Assembly: GCA_040374085.1 (NCBI GenBank)
Contig: JBEIVB010000016.1
Coordinates: forward strand, 1-35,674
Direction of reading: 5' to 3'
Length of the DNA: 35,674 nt
Source of the DNA: JBEIVB01 sp040374085
GTDB taxonomy: Bacteria; Bacteroidota; Bacteroidia; UBA4408
Part shown: one piece after another, positions 29,543 to 35,674 of the stretch
How positions within the stretch are numbered: position 1 is the stretch's first letter
Layout: each line of letters starts with the position of its first letter
Program-made: the position numbers and the translations under genes
The notes under the pieces: model-generated
Databases searched by the model: none
Seen by the model: only the letters and a program-made list of their open reading frames with translations
What the model was told of the DNA's origin: nothing

Positions 29543-32500
29543 ATGCTTAGAATACTACGCAGGATTCTTCTTTTTGTTGTTTCCTTCTACGGTTTGGCCT
29601 CACCAAATGCAGTGGCCCAATCCAACCTTGCCAATCAAGCGGTAATCCGAAACATCATTCAGAATGAAGGGTTGTCTTCCAGTTTCGTAACTTGTATGGT
29701 GCAAGACCGGCGCCACATTCTTTGGGTGGGTACACAGGAAGGTTTAAGTAAGTACGATGGTTACGATTTTAAAACGTTTCAGCATAAAGATGGCAATCCT
29801 TCCACCTTAGCCAACAACTTCATTTCGTACATCCTCGAAGATAATCATGGCCTGATCTGGTTGGGTCTAAAAAAGCAGGGTGTCGATTGTCTCGACCCTA
29901 TCACTGAGCGTTTTTCTCATTTCGAATTGAGTTCCGGAAAGGGCAAGAACCGAAAAACCTTTACCACGGTAAGTGGTATGTGTGAGGATGAGTGGGGCGG
30001 TATTTGGGTTTCCACTCGAGAGGGTGGAATTTACAGAAAAGCACCCGGCGACTCAAAGTTTGTTATGTTGGAGAATGAGATGGAGAGGTTGGGTATTAAC
30101 ACCAATCAGAAGGTGACTTTGACGCGCCTGGGGCAAAAAATCTTTGCGGGTGTGGTAGGAAGAAACGGTCTACTGGAATTTGCTTGGAATACGCGTGGAG
30201 AGATAGTGGGCAGATGGCTGCATGCAAAAAAAAATGGACTGGATAGTATAGGAGTTGTTAATCGAATGTGCTCGGATCCACGAGGGTATCTTTGGCTTCA
30301 CGAACATGGACGCGGTATATCGCGCTTCGACCCCAAATCTGAAACTATCCAAAGAGTCGCTTCCCCTCTTGGCACCAACAATTTTGTTGTGAATCGAATG
30401 CTCGTAGACCACAATTGGAGGTTGTGGGTTGCTACAGAGACCGAGGGCTTGCTTTTTTTGGAAAGACTCGGCGAGAATCTTCAATTCTTTGATAGGAAGA
30501 TGGTGAACGACGGAAAAAACATCAATTGGCTCATCGAAGATTTTCAGCAGAATATTTGGCTCGCAGTTTTTGGCGGTGGGATTGTTCAGTTGAAGTTCAA
30601 CCAAACATCTTTTCGTAATTTTTTCTCCTCTATAAAGGTCGAGGAAAACATCGGCATTTCAGGTCTCTATTCCGACCGTCAAGGAGGGGTTTGGGTAGGT
30701 ACAGCCCAAAAAGGAATGCGGTTCATCAACCGCGCTTTCAAGCCCTACCTCGTAGATGCATTTAACAAGGAAATGAGCACACTGGTCATTCTGTCGATGT
30801 GCGAGGTGCCCGGTAACCGAATGCTGGTAGGAACAAGCAATGGCTTATATGATGTGGATATGAGCTCCTTGGCCTTCAAACGCATTCATCTCATAAAGGG
30901 ATCTTCATCAGTGGATGTTTCAGGCATCTCATATAAGAACGGAAGGGTCTTTCTAACCATTTATGGTCATGGTCTGTGTTACTTCGATCGTTCCCCTAAT
31001 GGAGTCAATGGGCCTTTATTCACCAAAGAAAATCAGCCTGAGCTCAATCGCGCAAACGATATTGAAGTAAACAGTGTTTCGTTGTTGCGCAACGGATATT
31101 GTTTGGTAAATGGCTACAATCAAGGTCTAACGGTGTATAACGAACAAATGGAATGGGTGAGAAGTGTCGGCACCGAGGCTGGAAAAGGGTTGGCATCCAA
31201 CACCGCATATTTGACTCTTGAGGATTCCAAGGGAAGGGTTTGGGTGAGTGCAGGTGGAATGGGACTCGATGTTGTGCTCAACGCAGATGCTCTTGCAGTG
31301 CCCAAAGCACCTCTTCATGTGTTGCACATTTCCACCGATGATGGGTTGTGCAACAATTCCGTTTATGGACTATTGGAGGATCATTCTGGCAACATTTGGG
31401 CTTCAACCAATCTTGGTCTTTGTCGAATCAGTAATGTGGATGAACTTCTCCGACATAAGGAGAATCAATTAAATGGGTCTAAAGGCAAGGCCTATCAACC
31501 CGAGCTTTCCCACCATTTCAAAACCTTCCTGATGGTGGATGGGCTTCCCAGCAATGAATTCAACTTTGGAGCCTTTGCTAAAAGTCTCGACGGGCGACTC
31601 TATTTTGGGGGATTGAATGGGGTAACTTCCATTATGCCCGATAGCATCATGACGAACCTTCAAAAGCCGCAGATCATCATCTCAAGCTTTCGCTTATTTG
31701 GAAAGGAATCTAAGCTTGACACGAATATTGTACATAAGCGCCAGATTTCACTCAACTATAAACAAAACTTCATATCGTTTGAGTTTGCCGCTCTTAACTT
31801 TATTCTAACCGAAAAGAACCAATTTGCATATCGGTTGGATGGATACGACAACGACTGGGTTTATCCTGGTCATCGACGTTTTGCCAGTTACACCAACCTC
31901 GATCCCGGAGAGTATTTGCTTCAAGTAAAGGCATGCAACAACGATGGCATTTGGAGCGATCAGGATACCAAGCTGCGCATTATTATCAATCCCCCGTTTT
32001 ACAAAACCAAATGGTTTTACACCCTGATTGTGTTGTTGTTAATCGGCATCATATACGCCTACATTCGGTTCCGCGAAATGCAGCTTGTGAAAGAGAATCT
32101 CATGCTGGAAAAGAAGGTAGAGGTAAGAACGCGTCAGATTGCTGAAATCAACAAGGAGATTTCCAAAAAGAACCAGGACATTACCGATTCAATTAATTAC
32201 GCACGCCGCATACAGCAGGCCATTTTGGTGCCGGAGCACGAGATCAGGCAATCCCTCTCAGGCCTATTTCTTTTTTATAAGCCTAAAGACATTGTAAGTG
32301 GAGACTTTTACTGGTTCCACCGCATTCAGGATCCGCAATCGGGGCAGGAGTGTTTTCTCATTGCTGCGGCAGATTGCACCGGGCATGGTGTTCCGGGTGC
32401 GTTCATGTCGATGATTGGCATTGACCGTCTGAACGAGGTGGTAAAACAAACCCAGAATCCCGGCAGGATTTTGGAGCATTTAAATCGAGCAGTAAAAGAA

Positions 32501-32956
32501 TCGTTGCGGCAAAGTGACCAGATGGACCACACGCGCGATGGTATGGATATAGCTTTGTGCTTAATTCGCCCGGAATTGGAGGGTGGCGCAACCTTATTAT
32601 TTGCCGGAGCAAATCGCCCCATGTGGATTGTTTCCAAAGGACAAACGATGCCCACCGAGATTAGGTCTACCAAGGCTGCTATTGGCGGGTTTACCGGAGA
32701 GAATCAAGAATTTGCTACTCAAGAAGTAAGGGTGTTCCAAGGCGATTCTGTGTACTTTTTTACCGATGGCTATCTGGATCAGTTTGGAGGCGAACACTCC
32801 CGCAAATTTATGGTAAAGCAATTCCGAACGTTGGTGGGCAGCATTGCGCATCAATCTTCTTCTGATCAGGCGAAAAGCCTACATGCAGCATTTGAGCAAT
32901 GGCGGCAGCAGGAGGAACAGGTGGATGATATTCTGGTGATGGGCTTTGTGGTATAG
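29543..32956 (+). CDS. Sensor phosphatase: two-component-type propeller, Y_Y_Y domain, membrane anchor, SpoIIE/PP2C phosphatase
   Basis: A 1137-residue protein. The signal peptide (MLRILRRILLFVVSFYGLASPNAVAQ) leads into reg-propeller repeats with blades such as DRRHILWVGTQEGLSKYDG, NHGLIWLGLKKQG and SGNIWASTNLGLCRI. A Y_Y_Y domain follows (FAYRLDGYDNDWVYPGHRR ... YLLQVKACNNDGIWS). One membrane helix spans residues 824-845, then a coiled coil. The SpoIIE phosphatase, about 900-1135, has KPKDIVSGDFYWF, AADCTGHGVPGAFMSMIG and FFTDGYLDQFGG. Inference: a periplasmic propeller senses a ligand and controls a cytoplasmic Ser/Thr phosphatase. Related sensors usually end in a histidine kinase; here the output is a PP2M-type phosphatase. 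No anti-anti-sigma partner is nearby. Confidence 0.92.
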   Translation: MLRILRRILLFVVSFYGLASPNAVAQSNLANQAVIRNIIQNEGLSSSFVTCMVQDRRHILWVGTQEGLSKYDGYDFKTFQHKDGNPSTLANNFISYILEDNHGLIWLGLKKQGVDCLDPITERFSHFELSSGKGKNRKTFTTVSGMCEDEWGGIWVSTREGGIYRKAPGDSKFVMLENEMERLGINTNQKVTLTRLGQKIFAGVVGRNGLLEFAWNTRGEIVGRWLHAKKNGLDSIGVVNRMCSDPRGYLWLHEHGRGISRFDPKSETIQRVASPLGTNNFVVNRMLVDHNWRLWVATETEGLLFLERLGENLQFFDRKMVNDGKNINWLIEDFQQNIWLAVFGGGIVQLKFNQTSFRNFFSSIKVEENIGISGLYSDRQGGVWVGTAQKGMRFINRAFKPYLVDAFNKEMSTLVILSMCEVPGNRMLVGTSNGLYDVDMSSLAFKRIHLIKGSSSVDVSGISYKNGRVFLTIYGHGLCYFDRSPNGVNGPLFTKENQPELNRANDIEVNSVSLLRNGYCLVNGYNQGLTVYNEQMEWVRSVGTEAGKGLASNTAYLTLEDSKGRVWVSAGGMGLDVVLNADALAVPKAPLHVLHISTDDGLCNNSVYGLLEDHSGNIWASTNLGLCRISNVDELLRHKENQLNGSKGKAYQPELSHHFKTFLMVDGLPSNEFNFGAFAKSLDGRLYFGGLNGVTSIMPDSIMTNLQKPQIIISSFRLFGKESKLDTNIVHKRQISLNYKQNFISFEFAALNFILTEKNQFAYRLDGYDNDWVYPGHRRFASYTNLDPGEYLLQVKACNNDGIWSDQDTKLRIIINPPFYKTKWFYTLIVLLLIGIIYAYIRFREMQLVKENLMLEKKVEVRTRQIAEINKEISKKNQDITDSINYARRIQQAILVPEHEIRQSLSGLFLFYKPKDIVSGDFYWFHRIQDPQSGQECFLIAAADCTGHGVPGAFMSMIGIDRLNEVVKQTQNPGRILEHLNRAVKESLRQSDQMDHTRDGMDIALCLIRPELEGGATLLFAGANRPMWIVSKGQTMPTEIRSTKAAIGGFTGENQEFATQEVRVFQGDSVYFFTDGYLDQFGGEHSRKFMVKQFRTLVGSIAHQSSSDQAKSLHAAFEQWRQQEEQVDDILVMGFVV

Positions 32957-32958
32957 CC

Positions 32959-33477
32959 TCATACCCTCAGAAATGCAATCAAATCGGTTCCGGGTATTTC
33001 GGTTACGCCTGCTTGTCTCAGCATCGTTACGACTTGGCCCCTATGAAATGTGCTGTGGTTGGTTACATGCATGACGATGTCGGCATGAGGCGTGGCCTGC
33101 TCTTTTCCGGAAAGCAAGTGGTAGTGCGCGGTTTCTTCCCACCAAGCTTCTTGCTGAGCAACACAATGATCTCGAAGCCGATTGGAGCATTCGATCCATC
33201 CTGCTATTCCATCCTCGCGTTGCCAATCTTTGCTTGGCCAGGTACTGAACGATTTTCCCTGCAACCGGTTTAGCCAAATTAGTTCGGCGTCCCAAATGTG
33301 CAACACTGTTTTGCAAATACTGGGGAAGCTGCTCCCGTTGGGGCGCATGAAAACTTCTTCGCCTAGGGTTTGCACCACATGGAACACCTGAGTATTGGCC
33401 CAAGCATTATAAATTGTTTGTCGTAAAATTCTATCCAACTTGGTTCTTCTTTTACAGCCATCCGCTGGCAAGAACAT
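32959..33477 (-). CDS. DinB-family protein
   Basis: A protein of up to 172 residues with the DinB/YfiT four-helix-bundle pattern. His ligands appear in ICKTVLHIWDAELIWLNRL and in HVTNHSTFHRGQVVTMLRQ, which normally bind a divalent metal. DinB-fold proteins include thiol-dependent transferases and hydrolases; none can be assigned. Two starts are possible. ATG 33477 overlaps the upstream Fe-S gene by 26 nt. TTG 33438 gives MDRILRQTIYNAWANTQ, more like the family N-terminus, and leaves a 13-nt gap. It is co-directional with, and likely coupled to, the LutA-like gene. Its stop lies 2 nt from the convergent sensor phosphatase gene. Confidence 0.82.
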   Translation of the reverse strand: MFLPADGCKRRTKLDRILRQTIYNAWANTQVFHVVQTLGEEVFMRPNGSSFPSICKTVLHIWDAELIWLNRLQGKSFSTWPSKDWQREDGIAGWIECSNRLRDHCVAQQEAWWEETAHYHLLSGKEQATPHADIVMHVTNHSTFHRGQVVTMLRQAGVTEIPGTDLIAFLRV

Positions 33478-34174
33478 CGGCCAAATGCATAACCTTCAGT
33501 GGTTTGTATGCCGATTTAATGAAACCGTCCAGGTGCATGAGACAGGAAGAGTCTGTAGCAATAAGGTACTCTGCCTGCACACTAAGTGCATGGGTAACTT
33601 TTTCTTCTGCCATGGCAACCGAAACCGGCTCGTATTTGGTTGCAAAGAAGCCACCAAAGCCACAGCAGGTTTCAGCGTCGGGCAACTCCAATAGCTCAAG
33701 TCCCTTTACTTTTTCCAGAAGAATTCTCGGCTCCCTCCTTAGGCCGTAGTTCCGAAGGCTGGCGCAGGTGTCCATAAATACCGCTTTGCCAGCAAGACTT
33801 GCTCCTACGTTGGTGATTTTAAGGACATTTACAAGGAAGTCGCTGAACTCAAATAAGTTGCGCTGGATTTGTTTGAATTCGTTGTGCAACACCGAGTTGT
33901 GGAACATCTCGGGGTATTGATTGCGGATGAAGGCCACGCAGCTGCTGGATGGAACTACAATGTACCGGTCGTTCAAAAATTCCCGAATGAATTTCTCTCC
34001 AACCTCTTTGGAATCGTCCCAATGGCCGGCATTAAATGCGGGGTGCCCGCAACAGGTTTGTTCGGGGTTGTAGTTCACAGCACAGCCAACCGACTCCAGA
34101 ACCTTAATCATGTTCCAAGCCGTATCCGGAAAAAACTGGTCGATGTAGCAGGGGATAAAAATGTCGACAATCAT
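33452..34174 (-). CDS. CCG-domain (Fe-S)-binding oxidoreductase subunit, LutA/LldE-like
   Basis: A 240-residue protein with two cysteine-rich CCG domains: VDIFIPCYIDQFFP with TCCGHPAFNAG in the first half, and MDTCASLRNYG, ETCCGFGGFFATKYEPVSV and ATDSSCLMHL in the second. This is the LutA (LldE) pattern of an iron-sulfur/CCG subunit that acts with LutB and LutC in L-lactate oxidation, or with related dehydrogenases. Neither lutB nor lutC is in the window. The usual HDSCH-type segment reads MDTCAS here, a departure in the second domain. ATG 34174 was chosen for the conserved N-terminus and the exact TACATTTG box 20 nt upstream. Confidence 0.85.
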   Translation of the reverse strand: MIVDIFIPCYIDQFFPDTAWNMIKVLESVGCAVNYNPEQTCCGHPAFNAGHWDDSKEVGEKFIREFLNDRYIVVPSSSCVAFIRNQYPEMFHNSVLHNEFKQIQRNLFEFSDFLVNVLKITNVGASLAGKAVFMDTCASLRNYGLRREPRILLEKVKGLELLELPDAETCCGFGGFFATKYEPVSVAMAEEKVTHALSVQAEYLIATDSSCLMHLDGFIKSAYKPLKVMHLADVLASGWL

Positions 34175-34194
34175 GCGCTGGGTACCGTTCAGGG

Positions 34195-34202
34195 CAAATG
34201 TA
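34195..34202 (-). promoter_or_regulatory. -7 promoter box for the LutA-like gene
   Basis: The minus strand reads TACATTTG, an exact match, 20 nt before the ATG at 34174. It probably also serves the DinB gene. Confidence 0.55.
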
Positions 34203-34310
34203 ACGGAACCCTCTTTGGGCCGCATCCTTGACGCAGTTATGTTTTCAACCAATTATCAACGAACCCGTGAACCAACATAGGGGTTCGCGCGTTTGACTGC
34301 TCAAAAACAC

Positions 34311-34318
34311 TACTTTAG
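34311..34318 (+). promoter_or_regulatory. Probable -7 box for the acyl-CoA dehydrogenase gene (one mismatch)
   Basis: TACTTTAG is one base off the consensus and lies 21 nt before the ATG at 34340. A TTTG at 34292-34295 is 15 nt upstream, a little closer than the usual -33 spacing. Confidence 0.35.
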
Positions 34319-34339
34319 CACCCCGAAAAAATCGCTTGT

Positions 34340-35524
34340 ATGGCTGCCAAAACAGACGTTTATCAACACCCCGATTACTATCTGCTCGATGAGTTGTTAA
34401 CTGATGAGCATAAACTCATTCGCGACACCGTTCGTGCATGGGTGAAAAGAGAAGTTTCTCCCATTGTGGAGGATGCCTGCCAAAAGTCTGAGTTCCCCAA
34501 GCAATGGCTCAAAGGTTTGGCTGAGATTGGGGCGTTTGGTCCTTACATCCCGGAGGCATACGGTGGCCCTGGCCTCGATCAAATCTCCTACGGCATCATC
34601 ATGCAGGAACTCGAACGCGGCGACAGTGGGTTGCGGTCTACCGCTTCCGTTCAAAGCAGTCTGGTGATGTACCCCATTTTTGCATTCGGCAGCGAAGAGC
34701 AGAAGCAGCGCTTTTTGCCCCGCTTGGCCAAAGGTGAGCTCATGGGATGCTTCGGTCTTACCGAGCCCGACCACGGGTCAAATCCGGCCGGTATGCTCAC
34801 CAATTTCAAAGACATGGGCGACCATTATCTGTTGAACGGAGCAAAAATGTGGATATCCAATGCACCATTTGCCGATATGGCTGTGGTGTGGGCTAAGAAT
34901 GAAGAAGGCGTCATTCAGGGCATAATAGTAGAACGGGGAATGGAAGGATTCAGCACCCCCGAAACCCACGGAAAATGGAGTCTGCGCGCCAGCGCAACGG
35001 GAGAGTTGGTGTTCGATAATGTGAAGGTGCCCAAAGACAATCTCCTGCCCGGTGTAAAAGGATTAAAAGGTCCACTCAGCTGCCTCAACAGCGCTCGCTA
35101 CGGCATCGCCTGGGGAGCTATGGGTGCAGCCATGGATTGCTACGATTCCGCACTCCGTTACTCCAAAGAACGTGTGCAATTCGGTCGGCCCATCGGAGGA
35201 TTTCAGCTCACACAAAAGAAACTGGCCGAGATGCTCACTGAAATCACCAAAGGCCAGCTCTTGGTATGGCGATTGGGTGTGCTCAAAAATGAAAACCGTG
35301 CAACCCCGGCTCAAATTTCTATGGCCAAGCGCAACAGCGTTCATACGGCTCTCACCATAGCACGCGAGGCCCGTCAAATCCACGGAGGAATGGGCATTAC
35401 CGGCGAGTACCCCATCATGCGCCACATGATGAATTTAGAATCCGTAATCACTTATGAAGGTACCCACGACATTCACCTGCTCATTACCGGCTACGACATT
35501 ACCGGTATTTCTGCTTTTGAATGA
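34340..35524 (+). CDS. gcdH: Acyl-CoA dehydrogenase, glutaryl-CoA dehydrogenase type
   Basis: A 394-residue FAD-dependent acyl-CoA dehydrogenase. GLRSTASVQSSLVMYPI (Arg99), GCFGLTEPDHGSNPAGM, KMWISNAPFADMAVVWA, RVQFGRPIGGFQLTQKKLAEM, ARQIHGGMGITGEYPIMRHMMNLE and the catalytic Glu373 in TYEGTHDIH match glutaryl-CoA dehydrogenase. That enzyme oxidises and decarboxylates glutaryl-CoA to crotonyl-CoA in lysine and tryptophan breakdown. The Arg99 segment is the family mark that separates it from short-chain enzymes; substrate remains an inference. It has its own promoter and a strong terminator, so it is monocistronic here. Confidence 0.9.
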   Translation: MAAKTDVYQHPDYYLLDELLTDEHKLIRDTVRAWVKREVSPIVEDACQKSEFPKQWLKGLAEIGAFGPYIPEAYGGPGLDQISYGIIMQELERGDSGLRSTASVQSSLVMYPIFAFGSEEQKQRFLPRLAKGELMGCFGLTEPDHGSNPAGMLTNFKDMGDHYLLNGAKMWISNAPFADMAVVWAKNEEGVIQGIIVERGMEGFSTPETHGKWSLRASATGELVFDNVKVPKDNLLPGVKGLKGPLSCLNSARYGIAWGAMGAAMDCYDSALRYSKERVQFGRPIGGFQLTQKKLAEMLTEITKGQLLVWRLGVLKNENRATPAQISMAKRNSVHTALTIAREARQIHGGMGITGEYPIMRHMMNLESVITYEGTHDIHLLITGYDITGISAFE

Positions 35525-35551
35525 TGTACATGTTGTAGCAATTCATTTCCC

Positions 35552-35579
35552 AAAACGCCAGGCAACTGCCTGGCGTTTT
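35552..35579. terminator. Strong bidirectional intrinsic terminator after gcdH
   Basis: AAAACGCCAGGC, a 4-nt loop (AACT) and GCCTGGCGTTTT form a perfect 12-bp stem ending in T on both strands. It lies 28 nt past the gcdH stop. Confidence 0.9.
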
Positions 35580-35598
35580 GCATGAAGGAGATTCCGCA

Positions 35599-35674
35599 AT
35601 GACCGATTTAAAGGGACACAGATATTTTTCGTGGATTTACAGGCACGCACTGCATCTTGGTCCTGCTGCGGTTC
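35599..35674 (+). CDS. Possible 5' end of a further gene (partial, uncertain)
   Basis: An open frame of 25 codons starts ATG at 35599 and runs off the window, reading MTDLKGHRYFSWIYRHALHL. A Shine-Dalgarno-like AAGGAG lies 8 nt upstream, which is unusual for this window, where genes mostly lack one. There is no recognisable family. The frame is too short to exclude chance, and sequence near a contig edge can be unreliable. Confidence 0.22.
   Translation, partial: MTDLKGHRYFSWIYRHALHLGPAAV

Noticed and set aside
34175..34252. 26-residue N-terminal extension of the LutA-like protein
   Set aside because: It spans the TACATTTG promoter box, and the family N-terminus matches the ATG at 34174.
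1..35674. Hidden defence system, biosynthetic cluster, prophage or transposon
   Set aside because: Every gene of note belongs to housekeeping or envelope families, base use looks even by eye, and no integrase, transposase, toxin or phage gene was found.

Overview
The window reads as a compact chromosomal segment of a Bacteroidetes (Bacteroidota) bacterium, most likely a Flavobacteriia-type lineage, with G+C near one half by eye. The lineage call rests on several features: a GldA gliding-motility ATPase, a secreted protein with a type IX secretion (T9SS) C-terminal sorting signature, PKD-domain envelope proteins, DUF4476 and DUF2279 proteins, a reg-propeller/Y_Y_Y/SpoIIE sensor phosphatase, a fused alpha-beta E1 dehydrogenase, a DUF4369-TlpA lipoprotein, and ten exact copies of the Bacteroidetes -7 promoter element TAnnTTTG just upstream of genes. 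No rRNA, tRNA, CRISPR array, insertion sequence or phage gene was recognised.

Layout. 1-1668 (-): an ABC exporter cut by the window edge, with an abnormal last 18 codons. 1731-2984 (+): T9SS cargo protein. 2975-3910 (-): gldA. 3994-5898 (+): long PurF-like amidophosphoribosyltransferase. 5899-8828 (-): a two-gene unit of E1 dehydrogenase followed by a DUF2279 envelope protein. 8923-10906 (+): serC, then a PKD lipoprotein. 10936-16828 (+): an M1 metallopeptidase joined to an Omp85-like beta-barrel, then a double D-Ala-D-Ala ligase, closed by a bidirectional terminator. 16906-18183 (-): metK. 18334-22135 (+): secA and a half-size EamA transporter. 22137-22505 (-): c-type cytochrome lipoprotein. 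22636-25159 (+): rhlE-type helicase and an exo/endonuclease/phosphatase-family membrane protein. 25230-29471 (-): a run of TlpA lipoprotein, lpxH, rpe, radC and DUF4476. 29543-32956 (+): propeller-SpoIIE phosphatase. 32959-34174 (-): LutA-like Fe-S protein and DinB protein. 34340-35524 (+): glutaryl-CoA dehydrogenase, followed by a strong terminator.

Most genes are housekeeping: purine, serine, SAM and lipid A precursor metabolism, cell wall, Sec export and acyl-CoA oxidation. These are mixed with envelope proteins. Convergent neighbours are packed tightly, with gene ends overlapping by 10 nt or separated by 0-2 nt. I see no defence system or mobile island.

The points most worth a second look are these: the M1 peptidase/Omp85-like barrel fusion; the tandem Ddl protein whose two halves have different non-canonical motifs; a correlation between promoter-to-start spacing and export of the product (4-7 nt for signal-peptide or N-terminally anchored proteins, 15-21 nt for cytosolic ones); and the abrupt loss of Walker B/D-loop sequence at the window's left edge, which may be an assembly junction.
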